The position numbers and the translations under genes were made by a program. Below the pieces are notes generated by a model that was not told the DNA's origin, searched no databases, and saw only the letters and a list, made by a program, of their open reading frames with translations. From assembly GCF_002906165.1 (NCBI RefSeq), contig NZ_PPCN01000003.1, positions 1 to 64,000 of the forward strand: DNA of 64,000 nucleotides. The letters run 5' to 3'. The first letter of the stretch is position 1; each line of letters begins with the position of its first letter. Positions 26,949 to 35,259 of the stretch are shown here, piece after piece. The stretch comes from Roseibium marinum (GTDB taxonomy: Bacteria > Pseudomonadota > Alphaproteobacteria > Rhizobiales > Stappiaceae).

Positions 26949-27452
26949 ATGGAAGGTTCGAGGAACGCCTTGAAAGACATTAATGACATGCCCGGCCACC
27001 TGGTGCGCCGCCTTCAGCAGATCGCTGTTGCCGTGTTTCATGCGCAGGTCGAAAGCACCGGCTTCGATCTGACACCGGTCCAGTATGCGGCGCTTGTAAG
27101 GGTCCGCACGCATCCCGGCATCGATCAGGCGACATTGGCGGGTCTGATCGCCTATGACCGCACGACCATCGCGGGTGTGGTCGACCGGCTGGTGCAGAAG
27201 GGGTTTTTGAGCCGCGAGATCAGCGGCACGGACCGCAGGGCCCGCGTGCTGCGCATGACGGAGACCGGCGAAGCCGCCCTGGAAAGGATTACGCCGGCGG
27301 TTGAGACCGCGCAGGAACTCATCCTGAGCGGCCTTGACGAGGTGGAGACGGTGGAATTCATGCGCCTGCTGCGCAAGGCGACGGAAGCCGCGAACGACTT
27401 CAGCCGCGCGCCGTTGCGGCAGGTCTCAAGCGACCCTCGCGAGGAGACGTAG
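26949..27452 (+). CDS. MarR-family transcriptional regulator
   Basis: Dimeric repressor of 167 residues. The winged helix spans about 50-115 (IDQATLAGLIAYDRTTIAGV, recognition region; wing SGTDRRARVLRMTE). Members next to aromatic monooxygenases sense phenolic acids. Start: ATG at 26949 has no clear ribosome-binding site; TTG at 26970 has GAGGAA just upstream and gives MKDINDMPGH. The perfect palindrome just before it is the likely operator, so autoregulation is expected. Confidence 0.93.
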   Translation: MEGSRNALKDINDMPGHLVRRLQQIAVAVFHAQVESTGFDLTPVQYAALVRVRTHPGIDQATLAGLIAYDRTTIAGVVDRLVQKGFLSREISGTDRRARVLRMTETGEAALERITPAVETAQELILSGLDEVETVEFMRLLRKATEAANDFSRAPLRQVSSDPREET

Positions 27453-27475
27453 AGATCTGCGGTGAGCCGTCGCCG

Positions 27476-27748
27476 TCAGTTGTTTTCAGGATCCGTTTCG
27501 GCGTGGAAGGCCAACACGGCCACGGCGACGCAGGCCCAGACCGCAGGCAGGGCGACCGCCAGGGTCAGGATGCCGAACGGCACGAGGGAAAGCATCAGAT
27601 AGCCTCCCACAGACCATATGATCAGGCATGAGAAGACGAGTATCAGGCTGTCGATCAGGACAGTTGCCGAAACGACGCTAAGCAGGCTGCCGGGCGTGAG
27701 CACGCGACGCCGGCCGCGTTCGGTGTCTTCTTCGGTATTCAGGGACAT
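27476..27748 (-). CDS. Small membrane protein of unknown function
   Basis: A 90-residue protein with an N-terminal charged stretch (NTEEDTERGRRR) and three hydrophobic segments (about 20-40, 43-60 and 63-80). I do not recognise a family. The ATG at 27748 follows a GGAG; an upstream in-frame start at 27823 adds 25 residues with no support. It converges with the MarR gene. Confidence 0.6.
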   Translation of the reverse strand: MSLNTEEDTERGRRRVLTPGSLLSVVSATVLIDSLILVFSCLIIWSVGGYLMLSLVPFGILTLAVALPAVWACVAVAVLAFHAETDPENN

Positions 27749-28211
27749 CAATCCGCACTCCAACACCTTTCGGAAGTATCTTCGAAAGGCACGAACCGTC
27801 TGGATCTGCGGAGGTGCGACCACTCGCTACCCTTTCCGGCAGATCCCGGTCCTGCGCGGATGTTACGGCTCCGGTATCGGCAGGCAATTAGACGAAAAAT
27901 ATATTTGCCCCCGTCTTTCACGCCGTGAATTTGCCGGGATTGTGAACAGCGTTGCCTGGATTGCGGCTTTTTTCAGTCTTCGGACCTCTCCCAAAAAGGG
28001 AGTGTCCGGGCGCGAAGTCTTCCGGCGACCGACGGGTTCAGGCGAATGCGAAAGTACTCCGGCTGAAAATTCGGTCTACCGTCCCGAAATCCACTTGCAA
28101 AGCTTTTGCCATCATCCCACGTGATCTTCGCTCGCATATGAGTTCCCAGCACGACAAGCCAGCCCTGTCATGTGCCCGGTGTTGAATAATGGCGCTGGTG
28201 GAACCTCTGAC
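27749..28211. other. 463-base intergenic region upstream of terC
   Basis: Must carry the promoters of the small membrane protein (leftward) and terC (rightward). It holds one hairpin at 27981-28008. I looked for a yybP-ykoY manganese riboswitch, common before TerC-like genes, and did not find its conserved core. No other gene is visible. Confidence 0.5.
27981..28008. repeat. Interrupted hairpin upstream of terC
   Basis: CGGAC-CT-CTCCC, loop AAAAA, then GGGAG-T-GTCCG: ten base pairs with a small internal bulge. It lies about 200 bases before the terC ATG. It is not followed by a T-run, so it is not a simple terminator; a 5'-leader structure is possible. Confidence 0.5.
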
Positions 28212-29276
28212 ATGACCCTGTTGCTCGCTGAAGTGATGGGCGAACCCGTATGGATGTGGGGTATGTTTCTCACACTTGTGCTGGGCTTGCTGGCATTCGA
28301 TCTGGGCGTCCTGCACCGTCATCCGCATGAAATCGGCCCCCGGGAAAGCCTCCTCCTGTCGATATTCTATATCGGCCTCGGCCTTCTGTTTGGCCTCTGG
28401 ATCTGGCTGATGCTCGGGGCGCAGGCCGCGATGCTCTACGTCACCGGTTTCGTCGTCGAAAAGAGCCTGGCGCTGGACAATGTGTTCGTCATCGCGGTGA
28501 TCTTCTCCTACTTCGCCATTCCGAAGGAGCTTCAGCACCGGGTTCTGATTTACGGAATTCTGGGCGTCATCGTGCTGCGCGGTCTGATGATAGGGGCGGG
28601 CACCGCCATCGTGTCGCAGTTCGAGTGGGTGCTTTACGGCTTCGCCGCCTTCCTCGTCTTTTCCGGCATCAGGATGCTTGTTGCCCGTGAGCAGGACTTC
28701 GATGTCGCATCGAACCCGGTGCTGCGTCTGTCGTGCAAATGGCTGCCGCTCACTCCGGCTTTGCACGGACACAGGTTTTTCGTGCGGTCCGGACCGCATC
28801 TGCTTGCAACGCCGCTGTTCCTGACCTTGCTGATGATCGAGACCGCGGATGTCATATTCGCAATCGACTCCATCCCGGCCATATTCGCGATCACCACCGA
28901 GCCCTATCTCGTCTATACGTCCAATATTTTCGCGATCCTCGGCCTGCGCGCGCTCTACTTCGTGCTGGTCGTGATGATCGACCGCTTCTGTTATCTGAAG
29001 GGGGCGCTCTCGCTGGTGCTCGTCTTCATCGGCAGCAAAATCTTTCTGTCCGACCTGTTCGGTCTCGAGAAATTCCCGCCAACGCTGTCCCTGACGATCA
29101 CGCTTGCACTTCTTGCAGGTGGAATTCTGCTCTCCTTGCTGGTGTCCAGGCCTCCGGCGGCGGCCATCGACAGCGGCAGCGGGCAGGCACCTGACGAAGA
29201 AGAGCATTTCGTGGCGCAACAGGCAGGCACTTTCGGCATAAGTCCTGACAGTGCGTCTTCCAACTTGCGGCGATAA
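28212..29276 (+). CDS. TerC-family integral membrane protein
   Basis: Inner-membrane protein of 354 residues in the TerC/Alx family, linked in other bacteria to tellurite resistance, manganese export or alkaline response. It has about nine hydrophobic segments and the conserved acidic membrane motifs FDLGVLHR (start region), SLALDNVFVIAVI and ADVIFAIDSIPAIFAIT, which bind metal in the family. The ATG at 28212 follows GGTGGA; a longer frame starts at 28170. The next gene, TauE/SafE, starts 14 bases later and is probably cotranscribed. Confidence 0.92.
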   Translation: MTLLLAEVMGEPVWMWGMFLTLVLGLLAFDLGVLHRHPHEIGPRESLLLSIFYIGLGLLFGLWIWLMLGAQAAMLYVTGFVVEKSLALDNVFVIAVIFSYFAIPKELQHRVLIYGILGVIVLRGLMIGAGTAIVSQFEWVLYGFAAFLVFSGIRMLVAREQDFDVASNPVLRLSCKWLPLTPALHGHRFFVRSGPHLLATPLFLTLLMIETADVIFAIDSIPAIFAITTEPYLVYTSNIFAILGLRALYFVLVVMIDRFCYLKGALSLVLVFIGSKIFLSDLFGLEKFPPTLSLTITLALLAGGILLSLLVSRPPAAAIDSGSGQAPDEEEHFVAQQAGTFGISPDSASSNLRR

Positions 29277-29290
29277 GGTCCGGGGTCTGC

Positions 29291-30034
29291 ATGTCCGATT
29301 TTCTGCTCTTCGTCGCAGTTGGATTTGCCGCGCAGCTCATCGATGGCGCAATCGGCATGGCTTACGGTCTTGCCAGCACCTCTGTCCTGCTCGGACTGGG
29401 AATCTCGCCCGCGGTCGCCAGCGCAAGCGTTCACGCGGCGGAGGTGTTCACAACCGGTGTTTCGGCACTGTCTCACTGGCGTTTCGGCAACGTTCGGATG
29501 AGCTTTGTCGTCAGGCTCGCCATTCCCGGCGCTGTGGGCGGTGTGTGCGGCGCTATGGTTCTGTCATCCATCGACGGTGAGAGCATCCGCCCCGTGGTCG
29601 CGGTTTATCTGGCCGCAATGGGCCTTTGGATCGTTTGGAAAGCAGCGCGGGGGAAAGTCCGCCAGCCCGCCGAACCCCGTATGCTGCCCGCGCTCGGTCT
29701 CGCCGGCGGTTTTCTGGACGCCATCGGCGGCGGTGGATGGGGACCCGTCGTGACGTCGAGCATCATCGGCCAGGGCGGCGTGGCGCGCACCGCGATCGGT
29801 TCGGCGAATGCTAGCGAGTTTCTCGTGACGCTCGCGATCTCGGGAACGTTTTTCCTGACGGTCGGTCTCGAACTCTGGCCGATCATCCTTGGGTTGATCC
29901 TTGGCGGCGTGCTTGCCGCGCCCCTGGCCGCGCTTGTCGTCCGGCACATGCCGGACCGGCCGATGATGCTGATGGTCGGCGTTCTGATCACGCTCCTTTC
30001 AATGCGCGAATTCCTGCGCGTCTTCGGTCACTGA
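29291..30034 (+). CDS. TauE/SafE-family sulfite/organic acid exporter
   Basis: Inner-membrane protein of 247 residues with about eight helices and the two-fold repeat of the TauE/SafE (DUF81) family; members export sulfite, sulfoacetate or related anions. The paired family signatures are visible as GMAYGLASTSVLLGLG near 23-38 and GFLDAIGGGGWGPVV near 138-152. The substrate cannot be told. It follows terC after 14 bases, and no sulfur-metabolism gene is near. Confidence 0.9.
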   Translation: MSDFLLFVAVGFAAQLIDGAIGMAYGLASTSVLLGLGISPAVASASVHAAEVFTTGVSALSHWRFGNVRMSFVVRLAIPGAVGGVCGAMVLSSIDGESIRPVVAVYLAAMGLWIVWKAARGKVRQPAEPRMLPALGLAGGFLDAIGGGGWGPVVTSSIIGQGGVARTAIGSANASEFLVTLAISGTFFLTVGLELWPIILGLILGGVLAAPLAALVVRHMPDRPMMLMVGVLITLLSMREFLRVFGH

Positions 30035-30242
30035 AAGCCGGCGGTGTGGAAACAGATCCGGACCTCTCGCGGCACCTGAAATCTCGACACTGAAAAGACC
30101 CGCCGGAACCAGGTCTCCCTGCGCGCTGCGCCTGGCCGGGACGGCGCAGAGAAGGGTCTCCTCGCTTGGGTGACCAGGCGTTTTCACCGTTCTTTTTTGA
30201 ACCGATTGGTTCCCAAGGCGTTTCCCTATCAGGATCAATCCG

Positions 30243-30575
30243 ATGGAGAACACCATGCTGCGCCCAGAAAATAGGGAAAACGGCGGGACACTCGTTCCGG
30301 TCAGCTTCGCCACGCTCGCGGCCCTGCTCGCGCTTCTCGCCCCTCCGGCCTTCGCCGAAGAACCGCCGGGAGACTGCGAGATCGATCCCGAGCGTGAGGA
30401 AACCGAGACCCGGAATGCGGATGAAGACGTAAACGCCCGAAGACTGGCGGACTGCGACGGCATTCTCCACCCGGCCCCTGTCGGTGACACGGAAATGGTT
30501 CAGCCCGCACGGGAAACGGGAGAGATGCCGGTCATTGATCCTGAAGAACTGCCGGATCGGCAGGGAAGGCAATAG
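30243..30575 (+). CDS. Small secreted acidic protein of unknown function
   Basis: A 110-residue protein with a signal peptide (about 16-38, ending AFA before EEPP) and a mature part that is acidic and Pro/Glu rich with two Cys (about 44 and 71). I do not recognise it. A start at the second Met (30255) would also work. It stands between the TauE gene and the leftward EamA transporter gene. Confidence 0.6.
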   Translation: MENTMLRPENRENGGTLVPVSFATLAALLALLAPPAFAEEPPGDCEIDPEREETETRNADEDVNARRLADCDGILHPAPVGDTEMVQPARETGEMPVIDPEELPDRQGRQ

Positions 30576-30636
30576 CAGGTGGCTTGATCCGGGGCGCAGG
30601 GACGAGCCCTCTCTCCGCGAACCGGTCACGCACAAG

Positions 30637-30672
30637 CGCCCGGACATTCACCCGGACATTAACCCGGACGTT
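30637..30672. repeat. Three tandem 12-bp repeats
   Basis: CCCGGACATT recurs at 30639, 30651 and 30663 (last copy with one change, CCCGGACGTT), period 12. It lies in the gap between the secreted protein gene and the convergent EamA transporter stop. It is outside both genes. Confidence 0.7.
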
Positions 30673-30680
30673 CCCAAGGT

Positions 30681-31592
30681 TTACTTCTCCTTGGTGTCGA
30701 AGCGGTCTGTCCAACGGGACACCCGGGAAGACCGCGCCGCCCTGGTGATCCAGAGTGCGGCGCCGACAATCAGCACCGCGCCGAGACCAAAGCGGAGGCT
30801 TGGGATTTCATCGAAAACCAGATAGCCGACGACCGTTGTCAATATAAGGCTCAGATATCCAAGTATTGCGAGATAGCCTGCATCCGCGCGCCGATGCGCG
30901 TTCAAGAAACAATATTGCGCGCCTTGCGAAAAAAGGCCGATGCCAAGCAGCGGGGCAAGGTGGTTCGCCGGAATATCGACCCAGGCCACGATGGCAAAAG
31001 GAGCGGTCAGGATGGCCAGGCCGGCGGTATAAAAAACCATCAGCACGATGTTGGGCACGCTGACCAGGCGCCGCATGACGATCACCGCGGCGCTGCCGAA
31101 AAACACCGCTGCTCCCATGGCCGGCAGCCCCCAAGTGAAGGACACCAGCCCCGGATCGACGGCGATCACAACGCCGAGAAAGGCAATTCCTGCCGCGATC
31201 CAGCGGCGCGGGCCGATGGTTTCCGATAGAAAAACCGCCGCCATCACCATCATCACGAAAGGCCTGGTGAAACCGATTGCCGTTACCAGCGCGAAGGGAA
31301 GCCGCGATAGTGCGAAGAAACTCACGCTGAGCGCCAAGGCTGACAATGCAACGCGCAACACGTGCAGCGGCAGTTGGTGCACATGCAAAAACCGGTCGCG
31401 CCACCGCCAGGCGGACGGCAGCAGCAAAAGGAACCCGATCGACGCCCGCAAAAACACGAGCTGGGCAACCGGATAGCCCAACCCAAGCCATTTGACGATC
31501 GTCAGGGCCCAGATATTCAGGGCCATGTCGGCAATCAGCCATGCGGCACCGCTCAGATTGTGCCCTGGTTCCGCCGACCTAACGGCGGACAA
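30681..31592 (-). CDS. EamA-family (DMT superfamily) membrane transporter
   Basis: Inner-membrane transporter of 303 residues with about ten helices in two EamA repeats (roughly 15-145 and 160-285), the metabolite exporter layout. The start is a TTG that overlaps the end of the deacetylase gene by 14 bases, so translation is probably coupled. It is the last gene of the leftward arm ROK-deacetylase-transporter. In that setting it may export a breakdown product or overflow metabolite of the pathway; this is inference, because this family transports very varied substrates. Confidence 0.88.
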   Translation of the reverse strand: MSAVRSAEPGHNLSGAAWLIADMALNIWALTIVKWLGLGYPVAQLVFLRASIGFLLLLPSAWRWRDRFLHVHQLPLHVLRVALSALALSVSFFALSRLPFALVTAIGFTRPFVMMVMAAVFLSETIGPRRWIAAGIAFLGVVIAVDPGLVSFTWGLPAMGAAVFFGSAAVIVMRRLVSVPNIVLMVFYTAGLAILTAPFAIVAWVDIPANHLAPLLGIGLFSQGAQYCFLNAHRRADAGYLAILGYLSLILTTVVGYLVFDEIPSLRFGLGAVLIVGAALWITRAARSSRVSRWTDRFDTKEK

Positions 31593-33912
31593 GAAAGTTG
31601 GCCATCAGGCGGTATGCGCCCGGTGTTCGTTTTTCCATTTGATGATGCAGGTTCAATGCGCAATGGATGTGCCGTCCCGCACCGATATCGGCCGCCAGCA
31701 AAGCCCCTTCGTGGGGTGTTTCATCCGGGTCCGCGATCCGGATGAGGGGAACATAGGCCTGATCCCAGCTCCTGGCGAAATAAAGCCCGCGCTCCTTGTG
31801 CCAGCCGGTCCAATCCGCGTCCCCAATAGTGTTGGGTGTCGACAACAAAGGATGGTCCGGTGCGAGCACTGTTACCGGCGCGCGCTCGTTCGTGACGCGC
31901 CAGCGCAGTGACGGCTGGCCGATTTCAAGGCGTTTTGGCGGAATGACGTCCGGATCCCAATTGTCCCAGGGCCGGTGATAGAGGGTCACGAGTGTCCCCC
32001 CGGCGGCACACCAGCGGTGAAGCCTGGGCATGCACGCCGCCAGGCCGGGGCGAAATCTCATCGCGAAAATACCGATCACGATCGCGTCGAATTCGGCCAG
32101 ATCCTTGTCGCTCGCCAGGACATGGTCATCCAGGTCCACGACATCCAGCCCCATCTGTTTCAACCAGTGGCCCACACGGTCGTTGCCGCCACCGACATAA
32201 CCGACACGCACGTTGGGCAGCGCGACATCAAGGACTTCGATCCCGAGCTCCGCTGGCCGCAGCAAAATACGCGGTGCGATGTGATTGTAAGAGACCTTGT
32301 GAACGGTCTGAGCCGGTTCTCCGTCGAGAAGCAAGGGGACGCAATACGCTCCGGGAACCGCATCATCCGGCACGTTGATCTCAAAGCCGTTTTCCGTGGT
32401 TTCGGCTTGCCACCCCTCGGGGAGCAGCAGCGAGGGAACGAGGCCTTCAGGTTTAACCTCGCTCAGATCGACATATATTTTCCGGCGGGGGGCGGCCAGG
32501 TTCAGGACCTCCGAAAGCGGTGACAGGACGGCGGAACGGCTGGGCAGGATTTGCGGCGGAACTTCCAGGGGAAGGTCGCTCACACTGTCCACTCCATTAG
32601 TGTTCAGACAAACACGCAGGCAGGGAGCGGCCGGTTCATCGGGCAGATAGACGGCGGGATACGGGTTTGACCGCGTCTGTGCTCCCACAGTCAATTTTCC
32701 GTCCTTGAACTGCCAGCCTTCCGCGACCTTCACCGTCACGCCGGCGTTTTGTGAAGCGCCGGGGCGCATTTCAATCCGGACATCGGCATGTTCGCCGGGT
32801 TGAAGTTCATCGTGTGAAAGCCGGCCCCGAACCTCAATGCCTGAGGCGACGCGGATGACCCGCGCAAGCTGCGTCCGCTTGCGGCGCAGTTTATGGACCA
32901 ATTCCGGTGCGGCATCCTCGGCAATTGCCCGCTCGACCGCCTCAAGAGCGCCGCTCGCGTGACGAAGAACCGCGTCATAGTCGGGGAAAGCCTGGAGCGC
33001 CGCATCGATACAGGTCTGGGCTTCCTTCAGGCATGAAGCCTCACCGAGATCGGCAAGCGTTGCCGGAAGTCCGCAAGAGACACTCCGGTCCGGGACGTCG
33101 ACGCGGGTTTTCGCCAGATGGAGAGGCCAGTTTTTCTCGCTGCCGGCGGGGATCCAGGTTCCCATCGCCTGGGTCTTGTGAAAAGCGCGGCTCTGTTCTC
33201 CTATGCGCGCGTAACTGAACCCGGTTACAGGATCAACGCCATCGCCTTCTATTGTCAGCGTGGCCGGCGGCGGGGGCAGATCGTCATCGTAAGCCTGGCC
33301 GGCACCGGACCATGCGGGCAGATAAAGTTTCTTGACCTGCCAGGCTGGCAGGGAACTCTTCGAATATCCGGGATCGGCGGCAAGGGCAAAAACCTCGTGA
33401 GCGGCCTGGGTCATCGCCCGGTGATGGCCATGCTGACCGGGAACATCGAGAAAGGTAGGGCAGATGATGTCGGGCCGCTCGAGGCGTACGATATCGACAA
33501 AGCGTTTCAGCGTCCGCTCCTTGCCCCATTTGTCGAGCGTCTCCTTGCCGGACTTGGAAAACCCGAAATCGAAAAGCGTGTCGTCCGGATGTTCGGAATG
33601 CCAATAAAGCCGCAAACCCAGAACATCGGCTGCCCGCTCCATCTCGGCCGTGCGCAATACGCCCAGCACTTCGCTGGTCTCGGTGCCAATGTCGTTTTGT
33701 CCGCCTTCGCCGCGCGTCGAACATGCGTAACTGAGGTCCACACCGTCGCGCAGCGCCAGAACCGCCAGCATTTTCGACATTTCGTCGTCGGGGTGTGCCC
33801 CGGTGTTCATGAATGAAACGACGGATCGCAGAGGCACAAGGGCTCGCCAAAGCTCAACGATACGAGGGCTTAGTCTTTCCTGGGCGATCCGGTCCCGGTC
33901 TGAAAGGGGCAT
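31579..33912 (-). CDS. PIG-L-family deacetylase with C-terminal extension
   Basis: A 777-residue protein with an N-terminal PIG-L/LmbE zinc deacetylase domain (about 30-290): metal motif GAHPDDE (His40, Asp43) and PGQHGHHRA (His161, His163, His164). These proteins remove the N-acetyl group of GlcNAc-type conjugates (MshB, BshB, GlcNAc-PI). The remaining ~480 residues hold beta-sandwich-like segments and a Rossmann-like C-terminal part (about 560-770, with ADIGAGRHIHCALNLHH) that resembles the glutamine-amidotransferase-like domain of larger PIG-L proteins. No signal peptide is seen, so it is probably cytoplasmic. AGGAG precedes the ATG. It is cotranscribed with the ROK gene (54-base gap) and the transporter (overlap). 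Confidence 0.9.
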   Translation of the reverse strand: MPLSDRDRIAQERLSPRIVELWRALVPLRSVVSFMNTGAHPDDEMSKMLAVLALRDGVDLSYACSTRGEGGQNDIGTETSEVLGVLRTAEMERAADVLGLRLYWHSEHPDDTLFDFGFSKSGKETLDKWGKERTLKRFVDIVRLERPDIICPTFLDVPGQHGHHRAMTQAAHEVFALAADPGYSKSSLPAWQVKKLYLPAWSGAGQAYDDDLPPPPATLTIEGDGVDPVTGFSYARIGEQSRAFHKTQAMGTWIPAGSEKNWPLHLAKTRVDVPDRSVSCGLPATLADLGEASCLKEAQTCIDAALQAFPDYDAVLRHASGALEAVERAIAEDAAPELVHKLRRKRTQLARVIRVASGIEVRGRLSHDELQPGEHADVRIEMRPGASQNAGVTVKVAEGWQFKDGKLTVGAQTRSNPYPAVYLPDEPAAPCLRVCLNTNGVDSVSDLPLEVPPQILPSRSAVLSPLSEVLNLAAPRRKIYVDLSEVKPEGLVPSLLLPEGWQAETTENGFEINVPDDAVPGAYCVPLLLDGEPAQTVHKVSYNHIAPRILLRPAELGIEVLDVALPNVRVGYVGGGNDRVGHWLKQMGLDVVDLDDHVLASDKDLAEFDAIVIGIFAMRFRPGLAACMPRLHRWCAAGGTLVTLYHRPWDNWDPDVIPPKRLEIGQPSLRWRVTNERAPVTVLAPDHPLLSTPNTIGDADWTGWHKERGLYFARSWDQAYVPLIRIADPDETPHEGALLAADIGAGRHIHCALNLHHQMEKRTPGAYRLMANFLVRR

Positions 33913-33966
33913 GACGTCTCCTGAATGGCAAAGAATTCACCGCGCACGCGGCGCGAAAACTGGGGG

Positions 33967-35130
33967 CTAAAGGACTGCTGCTTGCGGTGTGAAGGCGCGA
34001 TTGAGGACCAGGGACGCCGCACCAAGTGTTGCCGTCATCCGTCCTGCTGCGCCCCGCTGTAACCGTGGAAGAGTTTTGTCCTCCCGGTTGCCGACGGAAA
34101 GAACAGGCAGATCGACATTCGAGACCATGAAATCCAGAATGCTGCCCGGCATCGCTCCTCCAAGAATAATTGTCTCCGGATCGAACAGGTTCTCGATAAT
34201 CATCACGGCCTGGGAGAGCGCGGCACAGGCATCGTCAAGCCAGGCGAGAAGGTCGGCATCTTCACTGGCCATCAGCGCGCCCAAGGCCGCGACATCCAGC
34301 GCGCCTTTGTTTGCCAGGCGTCTTTGAACTGAAATCCGGCTCAAACGGGCTTCCAGCGGCATCGGTCCGTCTGGAGTGAATATCGGGATTTGACCTATCT
34401 CTCCGGCATTCCCGTAAGCCCCTGCAACCAGTTGCCCCTGGTTGACCAGTCCAAGACCGAGGCCCGCTCCAAAATAGATGTAGGCATAATTGGACAGCCC
34501 GTGCGCGGCGCCGCCGATACGCTCCGCCATTGCCGCGGCATTGGCATCGTTGCTCAGCTCCACGGCCAGCCCCAGAGCCTCGCTGAAAAGCCTTGCGACA
34601 TCTATGCTCTGCCAGCCGGGTAGATCCGAGCTGTTGCCTGACAGTCCGGTCTGGCCGAAAGGCCCGGGCATTACCACGCCCGCCCCCAGGACACGGTCGG
34701 GTTCGATACCTGATTTTTGCAGCATTTCAGCGCGAAGTTTCTGCACCTGCGCGACAACTTTCCGAGGTTCAAGGGACTTCAGAACACTGCGCTGGCTGGA
34801 CACCTCTTTTCCGGACAGATCCAGAATGGCCATGAAGACCGCATCGGGACGCACCTCGATGCCCAGTGCATAACCGCCCTTTGGATTCACGGAATATTGC
34901 ATTGCCGGCTGACCGCGTCCCAGAGCGCGAACACCGCGTTCGATCAGGAGGCCATCCGCCTCAAGTTCGGCAATGATGTTGCTCACAGCCTGTGTGCTCA
35001 AGCCGAACGAGCGGGCAAGAGCAGCCCGCCCCATCTCGCCGGCGGATTGAATGCACCCGAGCACCGCCTGCCTGTTGGAGCTCCGCGACCGTTCGGCATT
35101 GCTGCCTATGGGTGGTTTCGAAATCGTCAT
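33967..35130 (-). CDS. ROK-family transcriptional regulator
   Basis: Sugar-responsive repressor of 387 residues. N-terminal winged helix at about 25-80 (AALARSFGLSTQAVSNIIAE), then a ROK actin-like domain (about 90-385) with GAGVVMPGPFG and YFGAGLGLGLV. The Cys-rich zinc motif normal in ROK proteins (CxCGxxGCxE) is absent: the segment reads GQIPIFTPDGPMPLEARLS. It is therefore probably not a sugar kinase, and its ligand site may be divergent. The ATG at 35130 is chosen over an in-frame TTG at 35136. The 54-bp palindrome at 35133-35186 abuts its start, so autoregulation is expected. Confidence 0.92.
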   Translation of the reverse strand: MTISKPPIGSNAERSRSSNRQAVLGCIQSAGEMGRAALARSFGLSTQAVSNIIAELEADGLLIERGVRALGRGQPAMQYSVNPKGGYALGIEVRPDAVFMAILDLSGKEVSSQRSVLKSLEPRKVVAQVQKLRAEMLQKSGIEPDRVLGAGVVMPGPFGQTGLSGNSSDLPGWQSIDVARLFSEALGLAVELSNDANAAAMAERIGGAAHGLSNYAYIYFGAGLGLGLVNQGQLVAGAYGNAGEIGQIPIFTPDGPMPLEARLSRISVQRRLANKGALDVAALGALMASEDADLLAWLDDACAALSQAVMIIENLFDPETIILGGAMPGSILDFMVSNVDLPVLSVGNREDKTLPRLQRGAAGRMTATLGAASLVLNRAFTPQAAVL

Positions 35131-35132
35131 TT

Positions 35133-35186
35133 CCAAGCATTAACTCAATTGACTTGAATGCTCAAGTGAATTGAGTTAATGCTTGG
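35133..35186. promoter_or_regulatory. 54-bp near-perfect palindromic operator
   Basis: Two 25-base arms (35133-35157 and 35162-35186) match as inverted repeats with a single mismatch; the 4-base spacer is ATGC. Inner AATTGA/TCAATT-type symmetry recurs in each arm. It lies between the ROK gene start and the solute-binding protein start (35260) and therefore covers both promoters of the divergon. A TTGACT candidate -35 box (35149-35154) lies inside it. Confidence 0.9.
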
Positions 35187-35259
35187 GAAAGCGGCATAGA
35201 TCGTACAAGACACTACAGACACATTCGCCACTCAGAGGTGGAGCAGGGGAAGCACAACG

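Noticed and set aside
27824..28211. yybP-ykoY manganese riboswitch before terC
   Set aside because: The conserved GGGGAGUAG-type core and the partner segments were not seen.
30681..31592. Idea that the EamA transporter is an independent gene
   Set aside because: Overlap of its TTG start with the deacetylase stop argues for a single transcript from the ROK promoter.
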